From assembly GCA_965196985.1 (NCBI GenBank), contig CBDALO010000065.1, forward strand, positions 14,533 through 78,532: a stretch of DNA of 64,000 bases, read 5' to 3'. The translations under genes were made by a program, and so were the position numbers. The stretch's first letter is position 1. Every line of letters begins with the position of its first letter. Under the pieces are notes generated by a model. That model ran no database searches, was not told the DNA's origin, and was given only the letters and a program-made list of their open reading frames with translations. This stretch comes from 2-12-FULL-35-23 sp965196985. Lineage in GTDB: Bacteria; Pseudomonadota; Gammaproteobacteria; UBA12402. This document shows, piece after piece, positions 9,210 to 17,705 of this stretch.

Positions 9210-9488
9210 GTGAAAAAGTATAGAGGAGAAGGGAATACGAACATCAGACACGTCATCCGTCGTACGGTATTCGTCACGGTATCGACCGCGGCGTTGGCGG
9301 CGTCGGCGGTGAAATTTCCTACTCTGGTCCTGGTCTACGTCATCATCGGTTCGCTACTGTTCTTCTCTCGATACCTCGACGACGATACCGACGCGCGCTC
9401 ACACGACAAGCGTGATTCCGGAACGGGAAAAGACCGTACCGACCGGACAACCACGTTCGTCGCCGAGCGCGAAAATCGTCGAAGATAG
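9210..9488 (+). CDS. Small membrane protein (92 aa)
   Basis: From GTG 9210 the protein has a basic N-terminus, a hydrophobic stretch from about residue 17 to 54 (VFVTVSTAALAASAV then LVLVYVIIGSLLFFSRYL, probably two membrane passes), and a highly charged tail rich in Asp, Arg and Lys. GGGGGA stands upstream, although a better Shine-Dalgarno sequence (AGGAG, near 9223) has no standard start codon after it, so the true start is uncertain. No family recognised. Confidence 0.5.
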   Translation: MKKYRGEGNTNIRHVIRRTVFVTVSTAALAASAVKFPTLVLVYVIIGSLLFFSRYLDDDTDARSHDKRDSGTGKDRTDRTTTFVAERENRRR

Positions 9489-9588
9489 TTGCGCGCCCCT
9501 TCGTCGGTGAATATCTGTGGCCGTCGAATTTTCCAGGCCGCACTCGTATCGACACGACCGGATGTGTCAACGCAAGGGATGCGGCGGG

Positions 9589-9786
9589 CTAGATACCGGT
9601 GACGGCAATGCCGATCGCCGCGACAGTGATCATCACAAACCCGAAACACGCGAGCACCCACCACCGTTCACCGCCGACAGCATCGGTACGGCGATGCCGT
9701 GCAAGCCAGAGAGCGTAGGGCGTAGCAACTGCGAGACCCAGGACCGCGAGAACGGCGAAGACCACATGTACCCGGATCATGGACAC
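9589..9786 (-). CDS. Small two-helix membrane protein (65 aa)
   Basis: Two clear transmembrane helices (VHVVFAVLAVLGLAVATPYA and WWVLACFGFVMITVAAIGIA) separated by a short basic loop. GTG 9786 has GAGGA 6 nt upstream; an internal ATG follows two codons later. It ends 102 bp from the oppositely oriented small membrane gene, so the two converge. Function unknown. Confidence 0.6.
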   Translation of the reverse strand: MSMIRVHVVFAVLAVLGLAVATPYALWLARHRRTDAVGGERWWVLACFGFVMITVAAIGIAVTGI

Positions 9787-9823
9787 GAGAATTCCTCACC
9801 GCCCCGTGACATCGACGGGGTTG

Positions 9824-10198
9824 TCATGCTTTCTTGACGAACTCGGATTTCAGTTGCATCGACCCGATTCCGGCGATTTTGCATTCGATATTGTGGTTGT
9901 CGGCACCGTCGACCAGGCGTATGTTGCGCACCTTGGTTCCAGCTTTGATTCCTGTCGGACTGCCTTTGACCTTCAAGTTCTTCACCACGGTGACCGCGTC
10001 CCCGTCGGAAAGCTCATTTCCGACGGAGTCGACAACGATGGACCGGTCGACCATCTGCGATCCCTGGTGAGATGTCCATTCGTGAGCGCATTCGGGGCAC
10101 ACCAAGAGCGCCCCCATCTCGTAGCTGTATTCGCTGGAGCACCGTGGGCACGGCGGCAGTGCATTGTTCACGGGGCCATCCTCTTCCTTGTTCGGCAT
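9824..10198 (-). CDS. yjdM: PhnA/YjdM-family zinc-ribbon protein
   Basis: A 124-residue protein with an N-terminal zinc ribbon (CPRCSSEYSYEMGALLVCPEC, Cys pairs about 17 residues apart) followed by the PhnA domain: VVDSVGNELSDGDAVTVVKN and KVKGSPTGIKAGTKVRNIRL. The family was once linked to phosphonate use, but its cellular role is not settled. Start MPNKEEDG (10198) fits the family length; upstream in-frame codons have no family similarity. The ribosome site is weak. Separated from thiolase 2 by about 130 bp. Confidence 0.85.
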   Translation of the reverse strand: MPNKEEDGPVNNALPPCPRCSSEYSYEMGALLVCPECAHEWTSHQGSQMVDRSIVVDSVGNELSDGDAVTVVKNLKVKGSPTGIKAGTKVRNIRLVDGADNHNIECKIAGIGSMQLKSEFVKKA

Positions 10199-10332
10199 AC
10201 TGATTCTTCGATTCGTGACACGTCTCGTCGGTTCGCGGCGCTGAGGCAGAGTCGACGTGCCCGCCCCGGACGCGATATACCGACGGAGCCGGCCGGGTTC
10301 TGGTGACTTGTCTGCCGTGCACATGTGGATGC

Positions 10333-11529
10333 TTACGCCGTGGGGACGCGGATGATGAGTGCGTCGCCTTGTCCGCCGCCGCCGCAGAGTGCGGCTGCGC
10401 CGATGCCGCCGCCGCGGCGTTGCAGTTCGAGGGCGAGGTGCAGGGCGATGCGGGCGCCGGACATGCCGAGGGGGTGTCCGACGGCGATGGCGCCGCCGTT
10501 GACGTTGACCTTGGCGGGGTCGAGGCCGAGTTCGCGGGTGGAGGCGATCCCGACGGCGGCGAACGCTTCGTTGATTTCGACGAGGTCGAGGTCGGTGGGG
10601 TCGATGCCTTCCTTGGCGCAGGCCTTGGCGATGGCGCGGGCGGGTTGGGACTGGAGGGTGGAGTCGGGTCCGGCGACGACGCCGTGGGCGCCGATTTCCG
10701 CGATCCAGGTCAGGCCGAGTTCTTCGGCTTTGGTTTTGCTCATCACGATCACGGCGGCGGCGCCGTCGGAGATCGGGGAGGCGGAGCCGGCGGTGATGGT
10801 GCCGTCCTTGCTGAACGCGGGACGCAGTTTGCCGAGGGATTCGGTGGTGGTGTCGGCGCGGATGCCTTCGTCCTGTGCGAAGACGATCGGGTCGCCCTTG
10901 CGTTGGGGGATGGAGACGGGGACTACTTCGTTGTCGAAGTAGCCGTCTTTCCAGGCGCGGGCCGCGTTCTGGTGTGAGGCGGCGGCGAAGGCGTCCTGCT
11001 CGGCGCGGGTGATGTGGGCGGTTTCTTGTTGGTTGACTTGTTCGGTGAGCAGGCCCATGGCCTGGTCGGTGAAGATGTCGTGGAGGCCGTCGTAGGCCAT
11101 GTGGTCGCGGAGGGTGACGTCGCCGTATTTGAAGCCTTCGCGGCTTTTTTCGAGCATGTGGGGTGCGCGGGACATCGATTCCTGCCCGCCGGCGACGACG
11201 ATGTCGAATTCTCCGGCGCGGATGAGTTGGTCGGCGAGGGCGATGGCGTCGATGCCGGAGAGGCACACTTTGTTGATGCTCAGGGCGGGGACGTTCATGG
11301 GGATGCCGGCGGCGACGGCGGCTTGGCGGGCGGGCATCTGGCCGGCGCCGGCGGTGAGGACCTGTCCCATGATGACGTAGTCGACGTGTTCGGGGGCGAC
11401 TCCGGACTTGTCGAGGGCGCCTTTGATGGCGATGCCGCCGAGGTCGGACCCGGAGAGGTCTTTCAACGATCCGAGGAGTCGACCCAAGGGCGTTCGAGCT
11501 CCCGCAACAATCACGGTGGATGTGTTCAA
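10333..11529 (-). CDS. Acetyl-CoA acetyltransferase (thiolase 2, biosynthetic type)
   Basis: Thiolase of 398 residues. Cys in SINKVCLSGIDAIALA, then SASPISDGAAAVIVMSK, EINEAFAAVGIASTRELGLD, His in GHPLGMSGARIALHLALELQ, and the second Cys in ALCGGGGQGDALI. This is the degradative/biosynthetic acetoacetyl-CoA thiolase type common as a housekeeping enzyme in actinobacteria, and differs from the other three thiolases here. It starts 92 nt after a 31-aa gene with a hairpin between, so it is probably a separate unit. No copy of the ArsR-type palindrome was seen upstream. Confidence 0.93.
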   Translation of the reverse strand: MNTSTVIVAGARTPLGRLLGSLKDLSGSDLGGIAIKGALDKSGVAPEHVDYVIMGQVLTAGAGQMPARQAAVAAGIPMNVPALSINKVCLSGIDAIALADQLIRAGEFDIVVAGGQESMSRAPHMLEKSREGFKYGDVTLRDHMAYDGLHDIFTDQAMGLLTEQVNQQETAHITRAEQDAFAAASHQNAARAWKDGYFDNEVVPVSIPQRKGDPIVFAQDEGIRADTTTESLGKLRPAFSKDGTITAGSASPISDGAAAVIVMSKTKAEELGLTWIAEIGAHGVVAGPDSTLQSQPARAIAKACAKEGIDPTDLDLVEINEAFAAVGIASTRELGLDPAKVNVNGGAIAVGHPLGMSGARIALHLALELQRRGGGIGAAALCGGGGQGDALIIRVPTA

Positions 11530-11552
11530 CGCGTACTCCAGTCTTTTACGAC

Positions 11553-11578
11553 GGTCTCGGGGTTCGATTGCCGAGACC
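11553..11578 (-). terminator. Stem-loop between the 31-aa gene and thiolase 2
   Basis: GGTCTCGG (11553-11560) pairs with CCGAGACC (11571-11578) across a 10-nt loop, just downstream of the sulP operon in the leftward direction. Confidence 0.45.
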
Positions 11579-11621
11579 GCGCCGGTGCAATGGCCTGTAA
11601 CGGATGGCGCCGTGCGCCTGA

Positions 11622-11717
11622 TCAGGCAGTGAGGATGTAGAACACCGCGGCCATCGCCAACACCACAGCGGCGGCGGATGCCATCGACGCCGTCAGGGAG
11701 GTCGGGGGCGGATTCAT
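11622..11717 (-). CDS. 31-residue single-pass membrane microprotein
   Basis: MNPPPTSLTASMASAAAVVL followed by AMAAVFYILTA. AGGAAC stands about 8 nt upstream of the ATG. It is the last gene of sulP-DUF5313-microprotein and consists almost entirely of one helix. It resembles the tiny helper subunits that accompany some secondary transporters (MetS/KdpF-like in size), so a role as a SulP accessory subunit is inferred from position only. Confidence 0.5.
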   Translation of the reverse strand: MNPPPTSLTASMASAAAVVLAMAAVFYILTA

Positions 11718-11746
11718 CGGATCTGTTCCTGACGTCGACCGCGCCG

Positions 11747-12133
11747 TCATGGACGGTAGCGGGATTCGTAGGCCTGCTTTTCCTCGTCCATTTTCTTTTT
11801 CTCGTGCACGTCCAGGAGCGCCGGGCTCAATCCGTGGCTGACCAGACGGTGCCGCAGGTAGATCTTTTTCAAGGCGAGAAGGAAATAGACGAAGGGCAGG
11901 AAGAGCAGGAGCACCATGCTGATCCGGATGATCCAGGGGCCGGGGATCAGCAACAGTCCCACCAGGATCGGCAGCAAGGGGACGATGCACCGTGTCGCGT
12001 AGCGGCGGGCGGCGCCGGGGCCGGTGATGTCCTCGATCACCCACGGAATGAACTCGTCCGGCAGGGTGCGTCCGGCGAGGTACTTGAGGTGCTGGGCGAA
12101 GGTGGGATGTGCGATGGTTCCGTTCTGGGACAT
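11747..12133 (-). CDS. DUF5313-family membrane protein
   Basis: 128 residues with the pattern of mycobacterial DUF5313 proteins: FAQHLKYLAGRTLPDEFIPW, then VIEDITGPGAARRYATRCIV, two hydrophobic segments (PLLPILVGLLLIPGPWIIRI and MVLLLFLPFVYFLLALKKIY) and HRLVSHGLSPALLD before a charged tail. Function of the family is unknown. It starts 6 nt after the sulP stop codon, so it is cotranscribed and probably translationally coupled. Confidence 0.8.
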   Translation of the reverse strand: MSQNGTIAHPTFAQHLKYLAGRTLPDEFIPWVIEDITGPGAARRYATRCIVPLLPILVGLLLIPGPWIIRISMVLLLFLPFVYFLLALKKIYLRHRLVSHGLSPALLDVHEKKKMDEEKQAYESRYRP

Positions 12134-12139
12134 GGTGTT

Positions 12140-13870
12140 TCATTCCTCGATGTTCATCGATAGGTACTGGTTCCTCGGAAGCACCAGCATGCGGGCGTAT
12201 TCGATGGCGCGTGGTGTGTCGGAGAAGATGTGTCGGCGTTCGCTGTCGGAGGTGGTGAAGACACCGAGGGCTTTCAGTGGCCGGAGGTGGTCCGGTTTCA
12301 TACCGGAGATCAAGACGGTGATGTGGCGGTGTTCGAGTTTGCCGATGGCGTCCTTGAGGACGATGGCGCCGGTGGCATCGATCGCGGTCACCCGTGACAT
12401 GCGCAAGATGACGACCTTGACGTCGGAGACGTCCGCCAATTCGAGCAGGAAGCGGTGGGCGGCGGCGAAGAACAAGGCGCCGTCGATGCGGTAGGCGACG
12501 ATGTGTTCACGGAGCAGTTCGTGTTCTTCGCTCTGGTGCCCGTCGTCGTCGAGGGGGACTTGTTCGATCTTGGCCGATTTCGCCACTGCGCGCAGTGCCA
12601 GGATCGCGGCGAATGCGACACCGACCGCGACCGCGGTGACGAGGTCGAGTGCGACGGTGACCAGAAATGTTGCGCCCATGACCGCGGTGTCGGCGCGGGT
12701 GGCGCGCGCGATGGCGATGATCGAGGCTGTTTCGACCATGCGCACGGTGGTGGCCAGCAGTACCCCGGCGAGAGCGGCCAAAGGTATCTCGGCGACCAGG
12801 GTCGATGCCAGGTAGACGATCGCGGCCAAGATGACGGCATGGGTGAGTGCGGCGAGGCGACTGCGTGCGCCGGATCGAACGTTGACGGCCGTGCGGGCGA
12901 TGGCACCGGTGGCCGGGACGCCGCCGAACAGGGGTGCGGCGATGTTCGCCAACCCCTGTCCAAACAATTCCCGGTCGGGATTGTGGCGGGTCCCGACTCC
13001 CATCGAATCCGCCGCGGTCGCCGACAGAAGTGATTCGAGGGCGGCCAGCGCGGCCACTGCCAGGGCCGGGGCCACCAGCGAGGTCAGATCTCCCAGATGC
13101 AGAAAGTTCAGTGTGGGTGCGGCGATGCCGGAGGGGATTTCACCGATGCGGGCGATGTCGAGGTGCAGCAGTTGCGCGGCCAACGTCGCGGCAGCCACGG
13201 CGACGAGCGAGAACGGAACCTTGGGGAAGTAGCGTCCGCCGACGAGGATGGCGACGGCCACCGCGAGCGCTGTTGCCGGCGTGAGAATCGAGGGGTGCGC
13301 GACGAATTTGGCGACCGCATCCGCTGCGCTGCGCCACACTTTGTCCCCTTCGGCGTCGGTGATACCCAGAGCAGCCGGGATCTGTTGGAGGGCGATGACC
13401 ACGGCGATACCAGCGGTGAATCCTTCGATGACCGGTGCCGGCATGAAACGCACTGCCCGCCCGACTCCGGCGAACGCCAACACCACCAGCACGATGCCGG
13501 CGATCAGTCCGACCGCCAGGACACCGGATCCGCCGTATTCGTGAACGATGGGAACCAGGACCACGGTCATGGCCCCGGTCGGCCCGGACACCTGGAACCG
13601 GGAGCCGCCGAAGACAGCGGCGACGGCGCCGGCGACGACAGCTGTGGTCAGCCCGGCCGCCGCCCCGAGTCCGGTGGAGATGCCGAATCCCAAGGCCAGC
13701 GGAAGGGCGACCAGTGCCACGATCAGGCCGGCCAGCAGATCCGCGCCGGGTGCGCGCAGCGACGAACTCCATTCGCTCCATCGCGGCAACAGGTCCCGTA
13801 CGGACTGGGCAGCGCGGCCGAGCGAGTTCTGCGAGGCCGGAGTGGAATTCGGTGCGGGCGTAGCGGTCAT
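12140..13870 (-). CDS. SulP-family anion transporter with STAS domain
   Basis: 576 residues. The membrane part carries SulP signatures: DLLAGLIVALVALPLALGFG, FGGSRFQVSGPTGAMTVVLV and GVPATGAIARTAVNVRSGAR. A STAS domain fills the last 130 residues (VVILRMSRVTAIDATGAIVL). SulP proteins carry sulfate, bicarbonate or other anions with H+ or Na+; no fused carbonic anhydrase is present, so substrate is open. Start ATG 13870 has GAGGAA upstream; reading further upstream would cross the palindromic operator. First gene of a three-gene operon. Confidence 0.9.
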   Translation of the reverse strand: MTATPAPNSTPASQNSLGRAAQSVRDLLPRWSEWSSSLRAPGADLLAGLIVALVALPLALGFGISTGLGAAAGLTTAVVAGAVAAVFGGSRFQVSGPTGAMTVVLVPIVHEYGGSGVLAVGLIAGIVLVVLAFAGVGRAVRFMPAPVIEGFTAGIAVVIALQQIPAALGITDAEGDKVWRSAADAVAKFVAHPSILTPATALAVAVAILVGGRYFPKVPFSLVAVAAATLAAQLLHLDIARIGEIPSGIAAPTLNFLHLGDLTSLVAPALAVAALAALESLLSATAADSMGVGTRHNPDRELFGQGLANIAAPLFGGVPATGAIARTAVNVRSGARSRLAALTHAVILAAIVYLASTLVAEIPLAALAGVLLATTVRMVETASIIAIARATRADTAVMGATFLVTVALDLVTAVAVGVAFAAILALRAVAKSAKIEQVPLDDDGHQSEEHELLREHIVAYRIDGALFFAAAHRFLLELADVSDVKVVILRMSRVTAIDATGAIVLKDAIGKLEHRHITVLISGMKPDHLRPLKALGVFTTSDSERRHIFSDTPRAIEYARMLVLPRNQYLSMNIEE

Positions 13871-13907
13871 AAGGTTCCTCGGTACTGCGAGAAGAAAGTG
13901 GAAGCCT

Positions 13908-13943
13908 GTCTGGTTACTTGCTAATATTAGCAAGTAACCAGAC
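13908..13943. promoter_or_regulatory. 36-bp perfect palindrome, candidate ArsR-family operator (site B)
   Basis: Two perfect 18-nt arms centred between 13925 and 13926, with core ACTTGCTAATATTAGCAAGT. It lies 38 bp upstream of sulP and 13 bp upstream of the divergent zinc-ribbon gene. The same core (17 of 20 bases) lies just upstream of the ArsR-family gene at 17236-17601. Confidence 0.65.
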
Positions 13944-13956
13944 GAAGGGAGCGGTG

Positions 13957-14130
13957 ATGCGTGTAACACCACTGCGCGGACTGCTGAGCGCGCCGCTGCT
14001 GCAGTGCCGCGAATGTGCCAGGTTGTGCCGTCGGTCCGCGGTGACGCCGGGCGGAAACGTGTGCCCATGGTGTGGGGAGCAGGCGTTGTCGACGGCTGTC
14101 CTGGGCTCCCCGCTGCGCTCGTCGAGTTGA
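13957..14130 (+). CDS. Small zinc-ribbon protein (57 aa)
   Basis: MRVTPLRGLLSAPLLQCREC is followed by ARLCRRSAVTPGGNVCPWCG. Two Cys pairs (CREC and CPWC) about 16 residues apart form a plausible zinc ribbon. GAAGGGA is well placed before the ATG. Divergent from sulP across the 36-bp palindrome, so it is probably co-regulated with it. Family and function unknown; partner binding or metal handling are both possible. Confidence 0.6.
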   Translation: MRVTPLRGLLSAPLLQCRECARLCRRSAVTPGGNVCPWCGEQALSTAVLGSPLRSSS

Positions 14131-14174
14131 CGGCGCTTTCTCGGCGTGGGATCACCACGTTCGGTCTCACGTCA

Positions 14175-14226
14175 AGAAGATCCCGATCCGGGAGGTTGAG
14201 GGGCAACTTGACCGGATCGGGATCTT
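14175..14226. terminator. Strong bidirectional stem-loop
   Basis: Perfect 16-bp arms (14175-14190 and 14211-14226) around a 20-nt loop that itself contains GTTG/CAAC. It lies between the convergent zinc-ribbon gene and PEP carboxykinase gene, and should end transcription from both sides. Confidence 0.75.
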
Positions 14227-14288
14227 CGATGAGGGCCTCCAGCGCGAGAGACTCGACGTGAGATGCGCTGGCAGCCCTGCTCGGGGGG

Positions 14289-16187
14289 TCAGCAGTCGTC
14301 GGCGCGGGTGCGCACACGCCGGAAATGCGTGTCGCGGGACGGGGCCTCGTCGGTGAGTTCGTAATCGAACGTCGACAGTCGTTGACGCAAGGCACGCAAC
14401 TCTTCACGCAGCGCGTCGGGGAGTCTGTTGCCGCCGATCGTGGCGTACCACTGATCGATGAGGGGAAGTTCGGCCGCCCACTCCGCCGGGTCGACCTTCA
14501 AGGCAGCGGCAATGGTGGGACGATGTATGCCGAGTCCGGTCAGATCCAGGGCATCGAGGGTCGGAACGTGACCGATCGGGGTCGCCTCGGACTCGCCGGT
14601 TCCCTCGACGCGTTCGAGTGCCCACTTGAGGATCCGTGAGTTTTCTCCGAAGCCGGGCCACAGGAACTCGTCGTGGTCGCCGCGGCGAAACCAGTTCACG
14701 TAGAAGATCTTCGGCAGCTTCGAGGACTCGGTGCGCGCGCCGATATCGAGCCAGTGCTGGAAATAGTCCCCGACGTGGTAGCCCAGGAACGGCAACATCG
14801 CCATCGGGTCGCGGCGCACCACCCCGACGGCTCCGGCTGCGGCGGCCGTGGTCTCCGAGGAGAGTGTCGAGCCGAGGAAGACGCCGTGCTGCCAGTCGAA
14901 GGATTCGGTGATCAACGGCATGGTGGTGGCGCGTCGGCCTCCGAAGAAGATCGCCGAGATCGGAACCCCTGCCGGGTCGTTCCATTCCGGCGCCACTGTC
15001 GGGCACTGTGCGATCGGGGTGCAATAACGTGAATTCGGGTGTGCTGCCGGTGTTCCCGACGTCGGAGTCCACTCGCGTTGTTGCCAATCGAGGAGATGCG
15101 CCGGGGGCTCTTTGGTCATCCCCTCCCACCACACGTCACCATCGTCGGTCAGGGCGACGTTGGTGAAGATGGAGTTCCCTTTCTCGATCGTCGCCATGGC
15201 ATGCGGGTTCGTCGCGGTGCTGGTACCCGGGGCGACACCGAAGAAACCGGCTTCGGGGTTGACGGCGTAGAGCCGGCCGTCGTCACCGAAACGCATCCAG
15301 GCGATGTCGTCACCGATCGTTTCCGCGGTCCACCCGTCGAGTGTGGGATCGAGCATCGCCATGTTCGTCTTGCCGCACGAGGACGGGAACGCCGCCGCGA
15401 TGTAGTGCACGACCTCGTCCGGGGAGGTGAGCTTGAGGATGAGCATGTGCTCTGCCAGCCAACCCTCGTCCTTGGCCATCTTCGACGCGATACGCAAGGA
15501 GTAGCATTTTTTCCCCAGCAGCGCGTTACCGCCGTAGCCCGAGCCGTAACTCCAGATGGTGCGTTCTTCGGGGAAATGGGAAATGTACTTGGTGTGATCG
15601 CACGGCCACGGGACGTCGACCTGCCCGTCGTAGAGGGGTGCGCCGACCGAGTGCAGACATTTGACGTACTCGACATCCCCACCGAGTGCCTCCCAGACCG
15701 GTGTCCCGGACCGGGTCATGATCTGCATCGACACGGCGACGTATTCCGAGTCCGTGATCTGGACACCGAATTTCGGTTCCGGGGCATCGAGGGGCCCCAT
15801 GCAGAAGGCGATGACATACATCGTGCGCCCCGACATCGCGCCGCGGTACTGCTCGGTCATGACCGTCTTCATATCGAGGGGGTCCATCCAATTGTTCGTC
15901 GGACCGGCATCTTCGCGCGACTGGGAACAGATGAACGTCCTGTCCTCGACCCGGGCGACGTCCTCGGGATCGGAGACACACCGGAACGAGTTCGGCTTGC
16001 GGTCCAGGCGCACGAACGTGCCTTTGTCGACGAGCAGATCGGTCAGGCGATCCCATTCGGCGCCGGACCCGTCGCACCAGATCACCTCACGCGGTGAGGT
16101 CAGGTCCTCGACCTCGGCCACCCAGGCCGCGATGTCGGCACGAAGCGCGCCGAGACGAATCGGGTCGGAGTCGATATGGGTTGTCAC
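14289..16187 (-). CDS. pckG: Phosphoenolpyruvate carboxykinase (GTP)
   Basis: 632 residues; interconverts oxaloacetate and PEP with CO2. Family blocks include VIAFCMGPLDAPEPKFGVQI, the nucleotide/active-site loop AAFPSSCGKTNMAMLDPTLD, SAIFFGGRRATTMPLITESF, and NWFRRGDHDEFLWPGFGENS. GTG 16187 is chosen because CAGGAG stands just upstream and the preceding codons show no family similarity. It lies 68 nt downstream of the malic-enzyme-like paralogue 2 on the same strand, presumably one operon led by operator site C. The gene converges on the zinc-ribbon gene at a strong terminator. Confidence 0.96.
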   Translation of the reverse strand: MTTHIDSDPIRLGALRADIAAWVAEVEDLTSPREVIWCDGSGAEWDRLTDLLVDKGTFVRLDRKPNSFRCVSDPEDVARVEDRTFICSQSREDAGPTNNWMDPLDMKTVMTEQYRGAMSGRTMYVIAFCMGPLDAPEPKFGVQITDSEYVAVSMQIMTRSGTPVWEALGGDVEYVKCLHSVGAPLYDGQVDVPWPCDHTKYISHFPEERTIWSYGSGYGGNALLGKKCYSLRIASKMAKDEGWLAEHMLILKLTSPDEVVHYIAAAFPSSCGKTNMAMLDPTLDGWTAETIGDDIAWMRFGDDGRLYAVNPEAGFFGVAPGTSTATNPHAMATIEKGNSIFTNVALTDDGDVWWEGMTKEPPAHLLDWQQREWTPTSGTPAAHPNSRYCTPIAQCPTVAPEWNDPAGVPISAIFFGGRRATTMPLITESFDWQHGVFLGSTLSSETTAAAAGAVGVVRRDPMAMLPFLGYHVGDYFQHWLDIGARTESSKLPKIFYVNWFRRGDHDEFLWPGFGENSRILKWALERVEGTGESEATPIGHVPTLDALDLTGLGIHRPTIAAALKVDPAEWAAELPLIDQWYATIGGNRLPDALREELRALRQRLSTFDYELTDEAPSRDTHFRRVRTRADDC

Positions 16188-16255
16188 TGTGTTCTCCTGA
16201 CATGTGTTCGGTGCGCGGTACGCATCTGTCCGAGCGGGATAGGCGAGAAATTCGA

Positions 16256-17113
16256 TCAGTGCAGGTGGGTGCTGTACGGAGGGGCGTGGCCGAGGGATTT
16301 GGTGACCTGTCGGGCGATCGAGGAGAGCAACATCCGCTCGTCCGCGGACGGGAGAGTGCACCCCGGCGGGGTGATCAACGCCAGTGAGCGCGCGCAGGCG
16401 GCGATCATCTCGGCGGTCAGGACGGTGACGTCATGGCCGCAGAGGACACCGAGCAGTCCGGGAAGAACGACCGCGCCGTGATCGAAAGTTTCACCAGGCA
16501 AGCTCACCACTTGCCGTGTGGGTACCGAATCGCCCACGCAGCCATCGAGATCGACGAGAACATCGTTGTGTTCCATCAGTCGGCGCAGCGGAAACTGGTG
16601 CGCATCACTGGTGCGCCAGCTGCTGATACCGGCGACACCGGACATCAACAACGTCGGCCCGAGCATCGGAGCTCGATGGGCCCCGGTGATCACCACTTGC
16701 CCAACCCGCGGCCCCACGACGAGGTTGCGCAGCGCCGAAATCGTCATTGCGGTCAATGTTGCTGTCACGACGTCGATCTCGGTGACGACCAGCGGGCCGC
16801 CCCGCTCGGCGACCCCGTGCTGCACGGCGGTGGCGGCAGGGGCGTCCAGTCCGACGACGAAGGCAGCGGAGATGCGCGGTTGCAGGCTCAGTACACGGGC
16901 GATCACGGTGTTGACGTCCGCCGTCGCCAAGGGCAACCGAACCGCGTGCAGTGCCGTCCGGTCGCAGATCATGGCGGCGTAGTCCTCCATCGCCTCCCAC
17001 GGTGACCGCGTCCTGACCTCGGCGCGATGTGATCTGGCCGCGGCAACTCCCACCACCGCGACATCGACGCGGCTCAAGACTGCACTGCCTGGATGGACGT
17101 CGTTGGTCGTCAC
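16256..17113 (-). CDS. Malic-enzyme-like protein, paralogue 2
   Basis: 285 residues, paralogous to the protein at 4411-5289: AAFVVGLDAPAATAVQHGVA, GPLVVTEIDVVTATLTAMTI, VGQVVITGAHRAPMLGPTLL, HNDVLVDLDG. The arrangement resembles the substrate/NAD region of malic enzyme but is shorter, and I cannot place the catalytic residues. GTG start at 17113 with GAGG about 9 nt upstream. It precedes PEPCK in one operon, which supports a role around malate, oxaloacetate, pyruvate or CO2. Substrate binding, enzyme activity or regulation cannot be told apart from the sequence. Confidence 0.6.
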   Translation of the reverse strand: MTTNDVHPGSAVLSRVDVAVVGVAAARSHRAEVRTRSPWEAMEDYAAMICDRTALHAVRLPLATADVNTVIARVLSLQPRISAAFVVGLDAPAATAVQHGVAERGGPLVVTEIDVVTATLTAMTISALRNLVVGPRVGQVVITGAHRAPMLGPTLLMSGVAGISSWRTSDAHQFPLRRLMEHNDVLVDLDGCVGDSVPTRQVVSLPGETFDHGAVVLPGLLGVLCGHDVTVLTAEMIAACARSLALITPPGCTLPSADERMLLSSIARQVTKSLGHAPPYSTHLH

Positions 17114-17167
17114 CGCCCGCCACCTCTTTCGAATCGATCAGCCGGTTGTCCGGTTACTAGTTCTACA

Positions 17168-17187
17168 ATGTACGTACTTTAGCAATT
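17168..17187. promoter_or_regulatory. Candidate ArsR-family operator (site C)
   Basis: On the minus strand this reads AATTGCTAAAGTACGTACAT, matching the left half (TTGCTAA) of the site B core; the right half is weak. A second TTGCGAA lies next to it. It is about 55 bp upstream of the malic-like/PEPCK operon. Confidence 0.4.
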
Positions 17188-17235
17188 TCGCAACTAGTGG
17201 ATACGGGCAGGAGCCCGTCCTGCAGGATGTGCGCT

Positions 17236-17601
17236 CTACCGTGCTTTACCGGCCAGAGCGGGTGGCTCCGGAATCTCCTCGACCAACATTTCGGCCTGGC
17301 CGGCGACCATTCCGGTCAAGATGGCCCGCGCCGTGGTCAACAAATCGGCGACACGCGGCGACGTCAGAGCGTACGAGACGGACAACCCTTCCCGCCGTGC
17401 GGTCACCAGACCTGCTCGGCGCAGGATGGACAGTTGCTGCGACAGATTTGCCGGCTCGATCCCGACCTCGGGAAGCATCTCCGAGACGGCATGCTCACGC
17501 TCACTCAAGAGCTCGAGGACGCGAATACGTGCGGGGTGTCCCAGCGTCTTGAAGAAGTCGGCCTTCATCTGATAAAGCGGCTGCCGCGAGTTCACAACCA
17601 C
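17236..17601 (-). CDS. ArsR-family transcriptional regulator without metal-binding cysteines
   Basis: About 121 residues, single winged-helix: ADFFKTLGHPARIRVLELLS, then EVGIEPANLSQQLSILRRAG (recognition helix) and a wing ARREGLSVSYALTSP. There are no Cys residues, so the classic ArsR metal sites are absent and the signal may be organic or redox-independent. AGGAGG precedes two candidate GTG codons at 17601 and 17595; both fit family N-termini (NSRQPLYQMKADFF). An excellent operator copy lies about 105 bp upstream, suggesting autoregulation, and related copies precede neighbouring operons. Confidence 0.88.
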   Translation of the reverse strand: MVVNSRQPLYQMKADFFKTLGHPARIRVLELLSEREHAVSEMLPEVGIEPANLSQQLSILRRAGLVTARREGLSVSYALTSPRVADLLTTARAILTGMVAGQAEMLVEEIPEPPALAGKAR

Positions 17602-17705
17602 GACGCCTCCTGTCACTCGAATCGGATCGTCGGCATGCGCATAGGTGTGGCGCGCCGCTGTCCTGCCTCTGCGAAACGTGCGCAGAAGCTCCCACCGGTT
17701 GTGGT

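Noticed and set aside
13871..14407. N-terminal extension of SulP by about 179 residues
   Set aside because: The frame is open but crosses the 36-bp palindrome and the zinc-ribbon gene on the other strand; family N-termini begin at 13870.
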